Assembly (NCBI GenBank): GCA_013821525.1
Contig: JACDGR010000041.1
Location: forward strand, 1 to 14,803
DNA length: 14,803 nt
Direction of reading: 5' to 3'
Source of the DNA: Actinomycetota bacterium
GTDB taxonomy: Bacteria > Actinomycetota > Thermoleophilia > Gaiellales > Gaiellaceae
Position 1 is the first letter of the stretch; every line of letters begins with the position of its first letter. Both the position numbers and the translations under genes were made by a program. The notes under the pieces are model-generated. The model saw nothing but the letters and a program-made list of their open reading frames with translations. It did not search any database and was not told the origin of the DNA. Below, piece after piece: positions 7,655 through 14,681 of the stretch.

Positions 7655-7660
7655 GGGAGA
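7655..7660 (+). promoter_or_regulatory. Strong ribosome binding site of the Flp pilin
   Basis: AAGGGAGA around 7653-7660 gives a GGGAG core about seven bases before the ATG at 7667. Unlike its upstream neighbours, this gene does not rely on an ATGA overlap, consistent with higher, independent translation of the most abundant product. Confidence 0.65.
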
Positions 7661-7666
7661 AACGAG

Positions 7667-7855
7667 ATGCTGCTTGACAAGATCTGGAACCGGCTCCTCA
7701 CCCGGCTACTACAGGAGGAGCGCGGCGACGGAATCGTCAGCTGGGTCGTGCTCGCGGTCGGACTCGCCGCCGCCGCAGCGGCGGTAATCGCGCTGCTTCG
7801 GCCGGCGATCACGACCGCCGCCCAGTCGATCGTCAACATGATCTCCGGCGGCTAA
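7667..7855 (+). CDS. flp: Flp-type pilin (probable major pilin)
   Basis: This 62-residue protein has the size and layout of an Flp pilin. A short charged leader (about 1-21, ending LLQEERGDG) precedes one hydrophobic helix (IVSWVVLAVGLAAAAAAVIALL, about 23-44) and a short polar tail. Prepilin peptidase cleavage would fall after a Gly in ERGDG. The Glu at +5 that most Flp and type IV pilins carry is absent whichever Gly is used. It lies directly after tadC and before the TadE-like genes and has its own strong ribosome binding site. Identification rests on size, architecture and locus. Confidence 0.82.
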   Translation: MLLDKIWNRLLTRLLQEERGDGIVSWVVLAVGLAAAAAAVIALLRPAITTAAQSIVNMISGG

Positions 7856-7866
7856 CCCGGACTCCG

Positions 7867-8277
7867 ATGACCCGACGCCTCGCACCAAGGCTCGGCTGCG
7901 AGCGCGGCGACGCCCTGATCGAAGGGCTGCTCGCGCTCGGCCTCGTCCTGCTTGTCGTCTGCTTCGCCGGACAAGCGATCGCCTACGTCCATGCCCGCAA
8001 CATCGCCGAAGCAGCCGCCCAAGACGGCGCCAGCGCCGCCGCCAGCGGCGGACCGCAAACCGGCATCAGCCGCGCCGAGCAGATCCTGACCGCAGCCGGC
8101 GGCGCCGGCTCCCACCTCCACGCAACCGCCACCACCGACGCCGGCGAGATCACGATCACGGTGCAGGGCGCGCCGCCGAAGCTGTTCTCGCTCCCGCTCC
8201 TGCTCCCGAACATCCACGCGAGGGCGAGCTTGCCGGTCGAGCAGTACGCCGCCAACGAACAGGCGATCACGCCATGA
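7867..8277 (+). CDS. TadE-like minor pseudopilin
   Basis: This 136-residue protein has a basic leader ending in CERG, then DALIEGLLALGLVLLVVCFAG. It thus has a pilin-like cleavage site with Glu at +5 if cut after the Gly, followed by a hydrophobic helix (about 20-37). The mature region is Ala-rich with HARNIAEAAAQDGASAAA, typical of TadE pseudopilins, which prime or join the pilus after processing by the prepilin peptidase. The gap to the pilin gene is 11 bases. The stop overlaps the next start (ATGA, 8274-8277). Confidence 0.82.
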   Translation: MTRRLAPRLGCERGDALIEGLLALGLVLLVVCFAGQAIAYVHARNIAEAAAQDGASAAASGGPQTGISRAEQILTAAGGAGSHLHATATTDAGEITITVQGAPPKLFSLPLLLPNIHARASLPVEQYAANEQAITP

Positions 8278-8714
8278 TCCACCTCGCCAGAAGCCTTCGG
8301 CGCGAAGAGGGGCAGGGGATCGTCCAGGCCGTTCTCCTCCTCGCGGGTGTACTGCTGCCGCTGATGTTCCTCGTCGCGCTGTTTGGCCGGATCGAGCAGG
8401 GGCGCCTTGCGGCCGAGCAGACCGCCCGCGACGCAGTCCGTGCCGCCAGCCAAGCCCCCTCACAACCCGCCGCCGAACAAGCCGCGAACGACGCACTCAC
8501 CCGCGCGCAACAGCAAACCGGCCTCCCGCTCAGCCTCAACCTCGAGGGAGAACTACAACGCGGCGCCACGCTCACCGCCACCACGACCGTCGACGTCAGC
8601 CTCACCGACTTGCCCTTCTTCGGCCAGTTCGGAACCGTCACCATCCACGGCAAAGCGCGAGCGCCCGTCGATCAATACCGAAGCCTCGACCCGAACGCCG
8701 CGGCCGCGCCATGA
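8274..8714 (+). CDS. Second TadE/TadF-like pseudopilin
   Basis: This 146-residue protein has a leader LRREEGQG, followed by the helix IVQAVLLLAGVLLPLMFLVALFG (about 16-38). Next comes an Ala/Gln-rich amphipathic region (RLAAEQTARDAVRAASQ) and a beta-rich C-terminal part (ATLTATTTVDVSLTDLP...TVTIHGKARAPVDQY). This is the standard TadE/TadF layout: a prepilin-type signal and a small extracellular domain. Gln rather than Glu occupies the position near +5. It is linked by ATGA overlaps to both neighbours. TadE and TadF cannot be told apart from the sequence alone. Confidence 0.8.
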   Translation: MIHLARSLRREEGQGIVQAVLLLAGVLLPLMFLVALFGRIEQGRLAAEQTARDAVRAASQAPSQPAAEQAANDALTRAQQQTGLPLSLNLEGELQRGATLTATTTVDVSLTDLPFFGQFGTVTIHGKARAPVDQYRSLDPNAAAAP

Positions 8715-9124
8715 ACGCCATCCGGGCACGGCTGCGTTGCGAGCGCGGCTCCGTCCTGATCGCCGGCCTGCTCTTCACGATCGCCCTGCTGATGCTGCTC
8801 GGCGCCGCCGTCGACCTCGGCCACGCCTTCATCGTCCGTCGCGACCTCACAAGCCAAGCCGACGCCGCCGCCCTCGCCGGCAGCCAAGCCCTCAACCTCG
8901 ACGCGCTTCACCAAGGACAACTCGCCCTCGACCCCCAACAAGCACAAACCACCGCCCTCCAGGCGATCACAAGCTCGCCCGAACTGCAGGCGACCGCGGT
9001 CGCGAGCACCGGCGGTGTCACCGTTCGCCTCCGAGAACAGACACCGACGATCCTGCTTCGCCTCGTCGGCCTCTCGACCCTGACGGTCGCCGCTCAAGCA
9101 ACGGCGGCGCCACGCGAACCATGA
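8711..9124 (+). CDS. TadG-like pilus assembly protein (Tad N-terminal domain)
   Basis: This 137-residue protein begins with the leader RLRCERG and a helix SVLIAGLLFTIALLMLLGAAVDLG (about 14-37). The conserved signature HAFIVRRDLTSQADAAALAGSQAL (about 38-61) then matches the putative Flp pilus-assembly TadE/G-like N-terminal domain (the DLG..F..R..LQ.aaDaAALAGA pattern). It lacks the long C-terminal von Willebrand-like region of full TadG, as is usual for short actinobacterial versions. It probably forms a minor subunit at the pilus base. Both ends are ATGA overlaps. Confidence 0.83.
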   Translation: MNAIRARLRCERGSVLIAGLLFTIALLMLLGAAVDLGHAFIVRRDLTSQADAAALAGSQALNLDALHQGQLALDPQQAQTTALQAITSSPELQATAVASTGGVTVRLREQTPTILLRLVGLSTLTVAAQATAAPREP

Positions 9125-9615
9125 CGAGGTCCGCACTCTCCGGACTGATCGGCGCAGGTCTCTTCACGGTCATCGGCCTGCTGAACGGAGCGCACGGCGT
9201 CTCGCTCCCGAGACTCGCGCTCTTCGGCGCTGCACTCGGCGTCATCGCGTTGATCGACCTACGCGAGCACCGCATCCCCAACCGGATTGTCCTTCCCGCC
9301 ATCGCGATTTGTGCCGTGCTCGCCGGACCCGCCGCGCTCCGCCACAGCCTCCCGGCGCTCGCGCTCGTGGCCCTCCTACTCGTACTCGCATTCGTCCAGC
9401 CGGCCGCGCTCGGAATGGGCGATGTCAAGCAAGCGCTCCTGATCGCCGTCGCACTCGGGGCCGCCGCGACGTCTGCGCTGCTCCTCGGGTTCGCTCTTGC
9501 CGCGTTAGTCGGTATCGCCATGACAATCCAGCGTGGCCGCAGCGCACTCGCCACCGCGCTACCGCTGGCGCCCTTCCTCGCCGCCGGCGCAACGATCGCA
9601 CTCGCCCTCACATGA
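9121..9615 (+). CDS. tadV: TadV/CpaA-type prepilin peptidase
   Basis: This 164-residue integral membrane aspartic peptidase (A24 family) would cleave the leaders of the pilin and TadE-like proteins encoded just upstream. The two catalytic aspartates are visible: Asp46 in IDLREHRIPN and Asp101 in GMGD (98-101). About six hydrophobic helices fill the rest. There is no N-terminal methyltransferase domain with a CxxC zinc motif, as is normal for TadV/CpaA enzymes. The ATG at 9121 overlaps the previous stop and the gene ends in an ATGA overlap with the regulator gene. Longer reading upstream in this frame is unsupported because it covers the TadE/TadG genes. Confidence 0.9.
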   Translation: MTRSALSGLIGAGLFTVIGLLNGAHGVSLPRLALFGAALGVIALIDLREHRIPNRIVLPAIAICAVLAGPAALRHSLPALALVALLLVLAFVQPAALGMGDVKQALLIAVALGAAATSALLLGFALAALVGIAMTIQRGRSALATALPLAPFLAAGATIALALT

Positions 9616-10781
9616 GAACCGTTGCTCGCAGCCTCTCGCGTTTCCTCCGTGCCACCGTGCTCGTCGCGGTGATCTGGCTCCTCGTCGAGAGCCGGCCGCC
9701 GCTCCCCTCGGCCACCAGACTGGTCAATTCCGGCGGTGCCGATCGTCTCCTCGGGTTCGTCGCCTGGCTGGGCCTTCTTCTCGTCGCCATTGGCCTGCTG
9801 TTCCGGCTCGTGGCGTATAGCCGACAGAGCGGCGCCGCTCGCGCGGCCCCGATCCGACACCTCCGCCCGTTTCACCGAGAGATCCCTCGTGAGTTGGGCG
9901 GCGGCTACTCCGAACGCGCCTTCCCGCTCATACCACGACAACGAACACCGCTGTCAGTCGAATCCTCTCGCGAACTCGAGTCGACGCACCCCGGCACGGC
10001 AACGGCGACGGAGTCTGGATCGGAGATCGCCGACTCGAACCCACCTCCGGCGGTGCGGATCTCGGTGCTTGGCCCACTTAGGATCACGGGCACGCACAAG
10101 CAAGGTCGCCGTCTCCGCGGCGCCACTCGCGAACTCCTCGCGTACCTCGTTCTCCATCCCAAGGGTGGGCACCGCGACCAAATAATCGAAACCCTCTGGC
10201 CGGACCAGCCACCCGATCAAGGTCGTAACCGGCTCTGGCGTGCGGCTGCCGACGCTCGCAACCACCTCGGGGACTCCGCGGTGATCCGCGAAAGGGACCA
10301 CTACCAACTCGACCGCAGCCAAGTCACGACCGACTTCGACCAACTCGAGAACGCTCTCACCGAACTCAGCCGGAGCGACGAGGCGAAGAAACAGTCGTCC
10401 TGGCTCGAGCAAGCTCTTGCGCTCTTCGTCGGCGAGCCGCTCGCTGGCAGCGACCTTCCGTGGGCAGAGAGCGAGCAGCGTCGTCTTGCGGCTCTCCGTG
10501 CCGACCTCCTCGAACGCGCCGGTCGTATGCGCCTCGAATCAGGCGATGCGTCAGGCGCCCTTGCACTTGCAGAAGAAGCGGCTGCCGCCGACTCATCAAA
10601 CGAGCGCCCTGTTCAGCTCGCGATCGAAGCAGAGGCTGCGCTCGGCCGTCGTGAAGCCGTGGTCGAGCGGTACGAGCGTCTGCGCCGCAATCTAGACGAT
10701 CAATTTGGACTCGAGCCAAACCGCGATACAAAGGTCCTGTACCGGCGTTTGCTGGGCCAGGACGCTTCGATTTCGACCTGA
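9612..10781 (+). CDS. Membrane-anchored winged-helix/BTAD (SARP-like) regulator
   Basis: This 389-residue protein has two predicted membrane helices (about 14-26 and 46-68) and a disordered linker (about 70-147). An OmpR/SARP-type winged helix follows at about 148-238 (RISVLGPLRITG...RELLAYLVLHPKGGHRDQIIETLWPD, ..LRD/YQLD). The BTAD TPR domain covers about 240-385 (LEQALALFVGEPLAG, ERPVQLAIEAEAALGRREAVVERYERLRR..FGLEPN). This is the SARP architecture attached to the membrane. Comparable BTAD proteins near Tad loci can carry a LysM segment; I see none here. It closes the operon in an ATGA overlap with tadV, so it is made with the pilus and could feed assembly status back to transcription (inference). 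The longer upstream reading frame from 9309 is a shadow of tadV. Confidence 0.85.
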   Translation: MRTVARSLSRFLRATVLVAVIWLLVESRPPLPSATRLVNSGGADRLLGFVAWLGLLLVAIGLLFRLVAYSRQSGAARAAPIRHLRPFHREIPRELGGGYSERAFPLIPRQRTPLSVESSRELESTHPGTATATESGSEIADSNPPPAVRISVLGPLRITGTHKQGRRLRGATRELLAYLVLHPKGGHRDQIIETLWPDQPPDQGRNRLWRAAADARNHLGDSAVIRERDHYQLDRSQVTTDFDQLENALTELSRSDEAKKQSSWLEQALALFVGEPLAGSDLPWAESEQRRLAALRADLLERAGRMRLESGDASGALALAEEAAAADSSNERPVQLAIEAEAALGRREAVVERYERLRRNLDDQFGLEPNRDTKVLYRRLLGQDASIST

Positions 10782-10828
10782 GTGTCCAGCCACGGCCGTG
10801 ATCGCAGTAGCTATCGCGGCGGTTGCGT
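10782..10828. other. Convergent intergenic gap
   Basis: These 47 bases separate the ends of the rightward BTAD gene and the leftward Argonaute gene. They contain the perfect 10-bp palindrome CACGGCCGTG (10791-10800). It has no T-run on either side and no loop, so it is not a convincing intrinsic terminator. No other element is seen. Confidence 0.5.
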
Positions 10829-13800
10829 CTAGATGAACAATCGGTAGTCGTACGAGACCGGGCCGAACCGTTCGAGCAGCACGCCGATCCGGGCGATCGC
10901 GTTCGAGGACCCGATCGTCGCCGGGTGCTTGCTGTACAGGTCGAACGTGTTCCAGTCCATTTTCGACAGGCCGAGGATCTCGTCGGCGACGGTCCGGAAT
11001 GAAGCGCTCCCGTGGTGCCGGGTGATCATCAGCGGCGCCGGGATACGGCTCTTGCCCTGGTAGTAGGTCTTGCCGCCGAGCCCGGCTGCGGCACCGTGCA
11101 CCCAGATCAGCGCGCGGCGCTTGTCGAGCACGACGGCGGCGCCGCGCCGGACCGGGAACGGGTCGTCTTGCAGTGTGCCCTGCTTCATGCGCGAGGCGAT
11201 GTAGCGCAGCGCGGGCTCGACGGTGATCTCGAGCATCTCGACGTCATCAACGCCCTGCAGCCCCTCGAGCAAGCCGGCGCGCTCCTCCGGCATGAACGGG
11301 GTGCGCTTCTGGAAGACGACGCGCGCTGGCAGCTTGTTGCGCCACTCGTAGAACAGCTGTCGGGAGTTCTCCGCGATCCGCCGCGCGTCTTCGCGCCGCA
11401 TGTACGGGTTCTTGTTTCGGATCACCGGGTCGTCGAGCTTACTGAGCCGGTAGCGCATGCCTTCCCCGGTCGAGCTGTACAGGTGGCTGCAGCCGAGGAC
11501 GATCTGCTTGTCGCGCGAGCTGCCGGCGACCGGGCTGAAGCCGAGACCAACGTAGGCGGTGTCTGCGTCGGCGCGGTCGAGGATCCACGGCGTGCGCATG
11601 CTCTTCACGTACAGCTCGAGCGCGAGCCACCAGACGATCTCGCCCTGGTACTGCTTGATCAGCGTCTCCTCGCGCAGGAACTGCGTCGCGATCCCCTTCT
11701 GCACGCAGTACGCCTTGATGAAGTCGTGCAGGTCGAAGCCCGTGTACTTCTCCCACTGCTTCCAGCGCGTCGGGACGAACACGATCACAACGTCCGGCTT
11801 GGTCGTCGCGTCGAGCTGGTCGATCGCCTTCCGGATCAGCTCGCCGAGCGTCGCGGCGGCTTGCTCGGTCGACTGCTCCAAGAACGTCTCCGGCAGGTCC
11901 ACCCAGCCGTTGTGCCCGCGATGTGGCAGATCGAGCGGCAAGCCGAACGTCTGCGCGAAGCCGGGGTAGGGAAGCAGGTACTCCTGCTTGCTGGTCGGCT
12001 GCGCGGACTGGTTCAGCCGCGCCAGATACGTCTCGAGCTTCGGCGCCTCGGGCGCCGGCGCGATTACACCCACCCGCACCGTCGGGGCGAGCCCGCGTGC
12101 GGTGAGGCCGAAGTCGAACGGGCGGTTGTTCACGAGCCCGCGCATCGGATGCGGGTCGCGGACCAAGCTGTCGCCTGTCTTCGCCGCGAACAGCAGGTTT
12201 GGCTCTCCCAGGTGAAGTCCCTCGTACAGCGAGTTGCGGGCGACCGCCGACGGCAGGGTGATCGGCTGGGCGCCGTTCGTGCTGCCGAGCTTGGCGAACG
12301 CCGGCACGTTCGCCAAGTTGAACTTGAACGTCGAGCCCGAGTCGGGCGGGAACTCGACCCGCAGCGCGTCCTTCGCGAGGAGCTTTGCGCGCCACCGGTT
12401 CAGCGCCTCGTTGAACTTGCTGTTCCACTGCTTGCCGAGGATCTGCCGCTTCAGCTCACGGTCGACGTCGCGGTCCGCCGGTTCGCCTTGCTCGGTGAAC
12501 GTCTTGATCGTCGGCTTCAGGACGAGGAACTGCTTGCCGGCGTAGCGGCGCAGAAACAGCAGCACCGCGTCGTGGATCAAGTACGGCGTCCCGCCAACCC
12601 GCATACGCTGGCTCACCTCCTGCGACCACAGCACCTTCTCTCCGTCGGTCTCGAGGTCGTGCTTCGCGGCGAGCGTGCGCGCGAGCGCGCTCAACAGCAG
12701 CGAGATCACGGCACCGTCATCACGGGCGAGATCCTTCGCGATGATCGGGACGCGCTCGATCTCGCTTTTCATCTCGCCGGCGAACAGTTGCTTGACGTCG
12801 TCGACCGTGCCGAGCGCGAGTACGCGGCCGTTCTGCGGAACGGCGACGACGTTCTTGCCTCGCGTCTTCTCACGCAGTTCCCGCCACGGGCGCTCGCCGA
12901 AGGACTTCGGCTCGAACGACAGGAGCTCGGAGGGCGGCTCGATCGGGAAGGCGTTGCTCTTGATCACGTCGACGACCTTGCCTAGCTCTACGGTGAAGTC
13001 CTCCGGCTCGGCGTCGTTGTGGGCGAGCGCGTACAGCTTCTTCGCCTGCTCCTGCGCCTCGCCGGTCAGGGTCGCGAGCGCGACACGCACGATCAGGTCG
13101 TCGAAGCCGCGCGAGGCAACGTAGAACGCTTCGCGTCCGACGCCCACCGCGATCGCGAGAAGCTCCTGGACGTGCTCCGGGATCTCCTCGTCGAACCCAC
13201 ACCAGTACAAGCGGCCCGTGCCGGTTTCTGCAAACGCCGAGCGGAGCGCGTCCATCACGGAGACATCGCGGCCGCTGTAGCCGGAGACGATCACGCTCGT
13301 GTCGCGGCAGTGCTCGACGAGCGCCGCACGCAAGGTCGCGTCCTGATCGCGCGTCTCCTCGTCCGTGTTCTTCAGCGCGTCGTAGCGGTAGTCGCCGTGC
13401 AGCGCCACATGCAGAAGCTCGCCGGCGGAGGGCCGGCGGATCCGGTGCGCGGAATCGAGCGCGGCCTCGACGACAGCGACGCCCGCGGCAGTCGCGGCCT
13501 GCGCACCCAGCGAGTCGAAGTTCGTCGTCCACACCTCTTTCAGCACGTCGTGCTTCGCGAGCAGGGCGAGCCCGCGGTAGCCGACGAATGGCTCGACGCC
13601 CGTGCGCAGGCGTTCGAAGTACGCGCGCCGATCGTCCGGGATCGGGTAGCACTGCTCGACGTAGAAGCCGTACTCCTCGGCGCAGCCGGCGGTCGGGTAG
13701 GGCCCTTCCTTGTCGAGCCACTGCTGGATGCGTTCGCGCACCGACGGCAGGGACGTGTCGCGGAACTGGGGCTCGAGGCCGACGTTCTTCGTGATGAAGA

Positions 13801-13942
13801 TCTGCCGCTTCCACTCCCAGATGCAGTTCTCCGCCGACGGGATCCCAGAGGTGATCGAGGCGCCGGCACCGAGGAACAGCCCGTGCGGCTCGGTTTTGCG
13901 CAGCGCAACAGAGCGGACGAGAGCGTCCAGCGTGAGCGTCAT
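10829..13942 (-). CDS. Fused SIR2-APAZ-short Argonaute (single-chain SPARSA-type defence protein)
   Basis: Single-chain defence protein of 1037 residues. Residues 1-290 form a SIR2-type NAD-binding domain: GAGAS (25-29), TTNFD (139-143), LHGD with likely catalytic His182, GYSGRD (221-226). Residues about 330-590 fit the APAZ region of short pAgo partners. Residues about 600-785 look like MID, with FDLHDFIKAYCVQKGIATQF (736-755), the guide 5'-phosphate pocket. The rest is PIWI-like, ending YDYRLFI. Slicer residues are lost: GLGF (799-802) lacks the first Asp, and FQKRTPFMPEE replaces the usual RDG. In two-protein SPARSA systems, guide-directed recognition of invader DNA activates SIR2 to deplete NAD and abort infection; I infer the same in cis here. 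I prefer ATG 13942; an in-frame TTG at 13960 would add six residues, and neither has a clear Shine-Dalgarno. A long antisense frame is a GC artefact. Confidence 0.92.
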   Translation of the reverse strand: MTLTLDALVRSVALRKTEPHGLFLGAGASITSGIPSAENCIWEWKRQIFITKNVGLEPQFRDTSLPSVRERIQQWLDKEGPYPTAGCAEEYGFYVEQCYPIPDDRRAYFERLRTGVEPFVGYRGLALLAKHDVLKEVWTTNFDSLGAQAATAAGVAVVEAALDSAHRIRRPSAGELLHVALHGDYRYDALKNTDEETRDQDATLRAALVEHCRDTSVIVSGYSGRDVSVMDALRSAFAETGTGRLYWCGFDEEIPEHVQELLAIAVGVGREAFYVASRGFDDLIVRVALATLTGEAQEQAKKLYALAHNDAEPEDFTVELGKVVDVIKSNAFPIEPPSELLSFEPKSFGERPWRELREKTRGKNVVAVPQNGRVLALGTVDDVKQLFAGEMKSEIERVPIIAKDLARDDGAVISLLLSALARTLAAKHDLETDGEKVLWSQEVSQRMRVGGTPYLIHDAVLLFLRRYAGKQFLVLKPTIKTFTEQGEPADRDVDRELKRQILGKQWNSKFNEALNRWRAKLLAKDALRVEFPPDSGSTFKFNLANVPAFAKLGSTNGAQPITLPSAVARNSLYEGLHLGEPNLLFAAKTGDSLVRDPHPMRGLVNNRPFDFGLTARGLAPTVRVGVIAPAPEAPKLETYLARLNQSAQPTSKQEYLLPYPGFAQTFGLPLDLPHRGHNGWVDLPETFLEQSTEQAAATLGELIRKAIDQLDATTKPDVVIVFVPTRWKQWEKYTGFDLHDFIKAYCVQKGIATQFLREETLIKQYQGEIVWWLALELYVKSMRTPWILDRADADTAYVGLGFSPVAGSSRDKQIVLGCSHLYSSTGEGMRYRLSKLDDPVIRNKNPYMRREDARRIAENSRQLFYEWRNKLPARVVFQKRTPFMPEERAGLLEGLQGVDDVEMLEITVEPALRYIASRMKQGTLQDDPFPVRRGAAVVLDKRRALIWVHGAAAGLGGKTYYQGKSRIPAPLMITRHHGSASFRTVADEILGLSKMDWNTFDLYSKHPATIGSSNAIARIGVLLERFGPVSYDYRLFI

Positions 13943-14011
13943 ATCGCGAGTCGGAGCCAAAAGGGACCGGACCTTACGCCCGCCCCCGGACGGAGCCGCG
14001 AGCGCGCCGGG

Positions 14012-14598
14012 CTACGCGGGCGAGATGGTCGCCGACGGCGAGGCGAACACGGTCGCGTCGGGGTGGCCCGGCGGCAGGCCGAGTTCCGCGGCGTAGGTCG
14101 CGAACCAGTCGGGCAGCGCGTACGGCCGCGACGTCGTTGGCGCGAGTAGCGCCGCCCAGTCCTCCTTGTACTGCTGCACCTCCGCCGGGTAGATGTTGCG
14201 CATCCCACTGTCTTGATGCACCTTGCCGCCCTTGCCGGGCGTCCGAAGCCAATGCTGGTGGCCGACAAACAGATGAGCGGACACGTGGTTGCGAGGCACG
14301 ACGTAGAACTCCGGGCGTGCGAACTCGCCGTTCATCCCGACCAACACGTACCAGGCGTCCGCCCGGTCCGTCGGCGTCTCGTCCTTCGCGCCGAGGATCC
14401 ATCCCTGTGCCGCGATCTCCGTCGTCTCGTCTGGATCGCGACGACGACGCCCGTCTCGACGTGCTGGGCGAGAACGTCCGTCCCTGGCGAGTTCTTGATC
14501 GTGATCGTCGCGAGCCAGTTCCGCTGTGAGAGTTGCACAGCGACGTGGTACTCGCCGGCCGCGCCAATCGGGCCTGTGCGCTTGTTCCCGCCCGCCAT
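14012..14598 (-). pseudogene. Frameshifted PD-(D/E)XK (DUF4365-like) nuclease gene
   Basis: The N-terminal part, from ATG 14598 with GAGG nine bases upstream, has the layout of a restriction-endonuclease-like fold. A Glu16 helix (GAAGEYHVAVQL) is followed by GTDVLAQHVETG with Asp41, then VVVAIQT ending in Gln56. At about 14427 the frame is lost. The continuation (TTEIAAQGWILGAKDE..WYVLVG...FYVVPRNHVSAHLFVGHQHWL...PDWFATYAAELGLPPGHPD) lies in another frame and stops at TAG 14012. Adding one A on the minus strand at 14427 turns ACG-AGA-CGA into ACG-AAG-ACG and restores IQTKTTEIAAQGW. The missing residue is thus Lys58, the catalytic Lys of the D...QxK motif. The restored protein has about 195 residues. 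It lies 69 bases upstream of the Argonaute gene in the same direction. This may be a true inactivating mutation or a sequencing error. The family name is tentative; the fold is likelier than the family. Confidence 0.8.
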
Positions 14599-14607
14599 AA
14601 CGCAAAG

Positions 14608-14611
14608 CCTC
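14608..14611 (-). promoter_or_regulatory. Ribosome binding site of the nuclease gene
   Basis: The minus-strand GAGG, nine bases before the ATG at 14598, supports that start over an upstream ATG at 14605 that opens a different, non-homologous frame. Confidence 0.5.
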
Positions 14612-14681
14612 GCGGAGGAGCGGCTGAGGGGCTAGGGCTGGTACGCGAAGGGCGCGGACCGAACGTGGCCTAGCTAAGAGC
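14612..14681. other. Gap between nuclease gene and IS end
   Basis: These 70 bases should hold the promoter of the leftward defence genes and the IS boundary. I see no clear -35/-10 pair on the minus strand. The AT-richer stretch CTAGCTAAGAG (14670-14680) lies at the probable IS edge. If the IS inserted here it may have displaced or replaced the native promoter. Confidence 0.4.

Noticed and set aside
9018..9941. 307-codon minus-strand open frame
   Set aside because: It is antisense to tadV and the regulator gene, whose motifs (D46, GMGD, membrane helices) are clear.
10791..10800. CACGGCCGTG as a bidirectional terminator
   Set aside because: The palindrome is short, without a loop, and has no T-run on either strand.
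11012..12985. 657-codon open frame on the plus strand
   Set aside because: It is antisense to the SIR2-APAZ-Argonaute gene, has Arg/Leu/Glu-rich composition without domains, and arises from codon bias in high-GC DNA.
13019..14149. 376-codon plus-strand open frame
   Set aside because: It overlaps the 5' part of the Argonaute gene and the nuclease gene in antisense, with no recognisable domain.
14430..14605. Start of the nuclease gene at 14605 in the 197-codon frame
   Set aside because: This stretch is Arg/Asp-rich in that frame, while the frame from ATG 14598 gives a sensible fold with E16, D41 and Q56; the switch occurs by frameshift near 14427.
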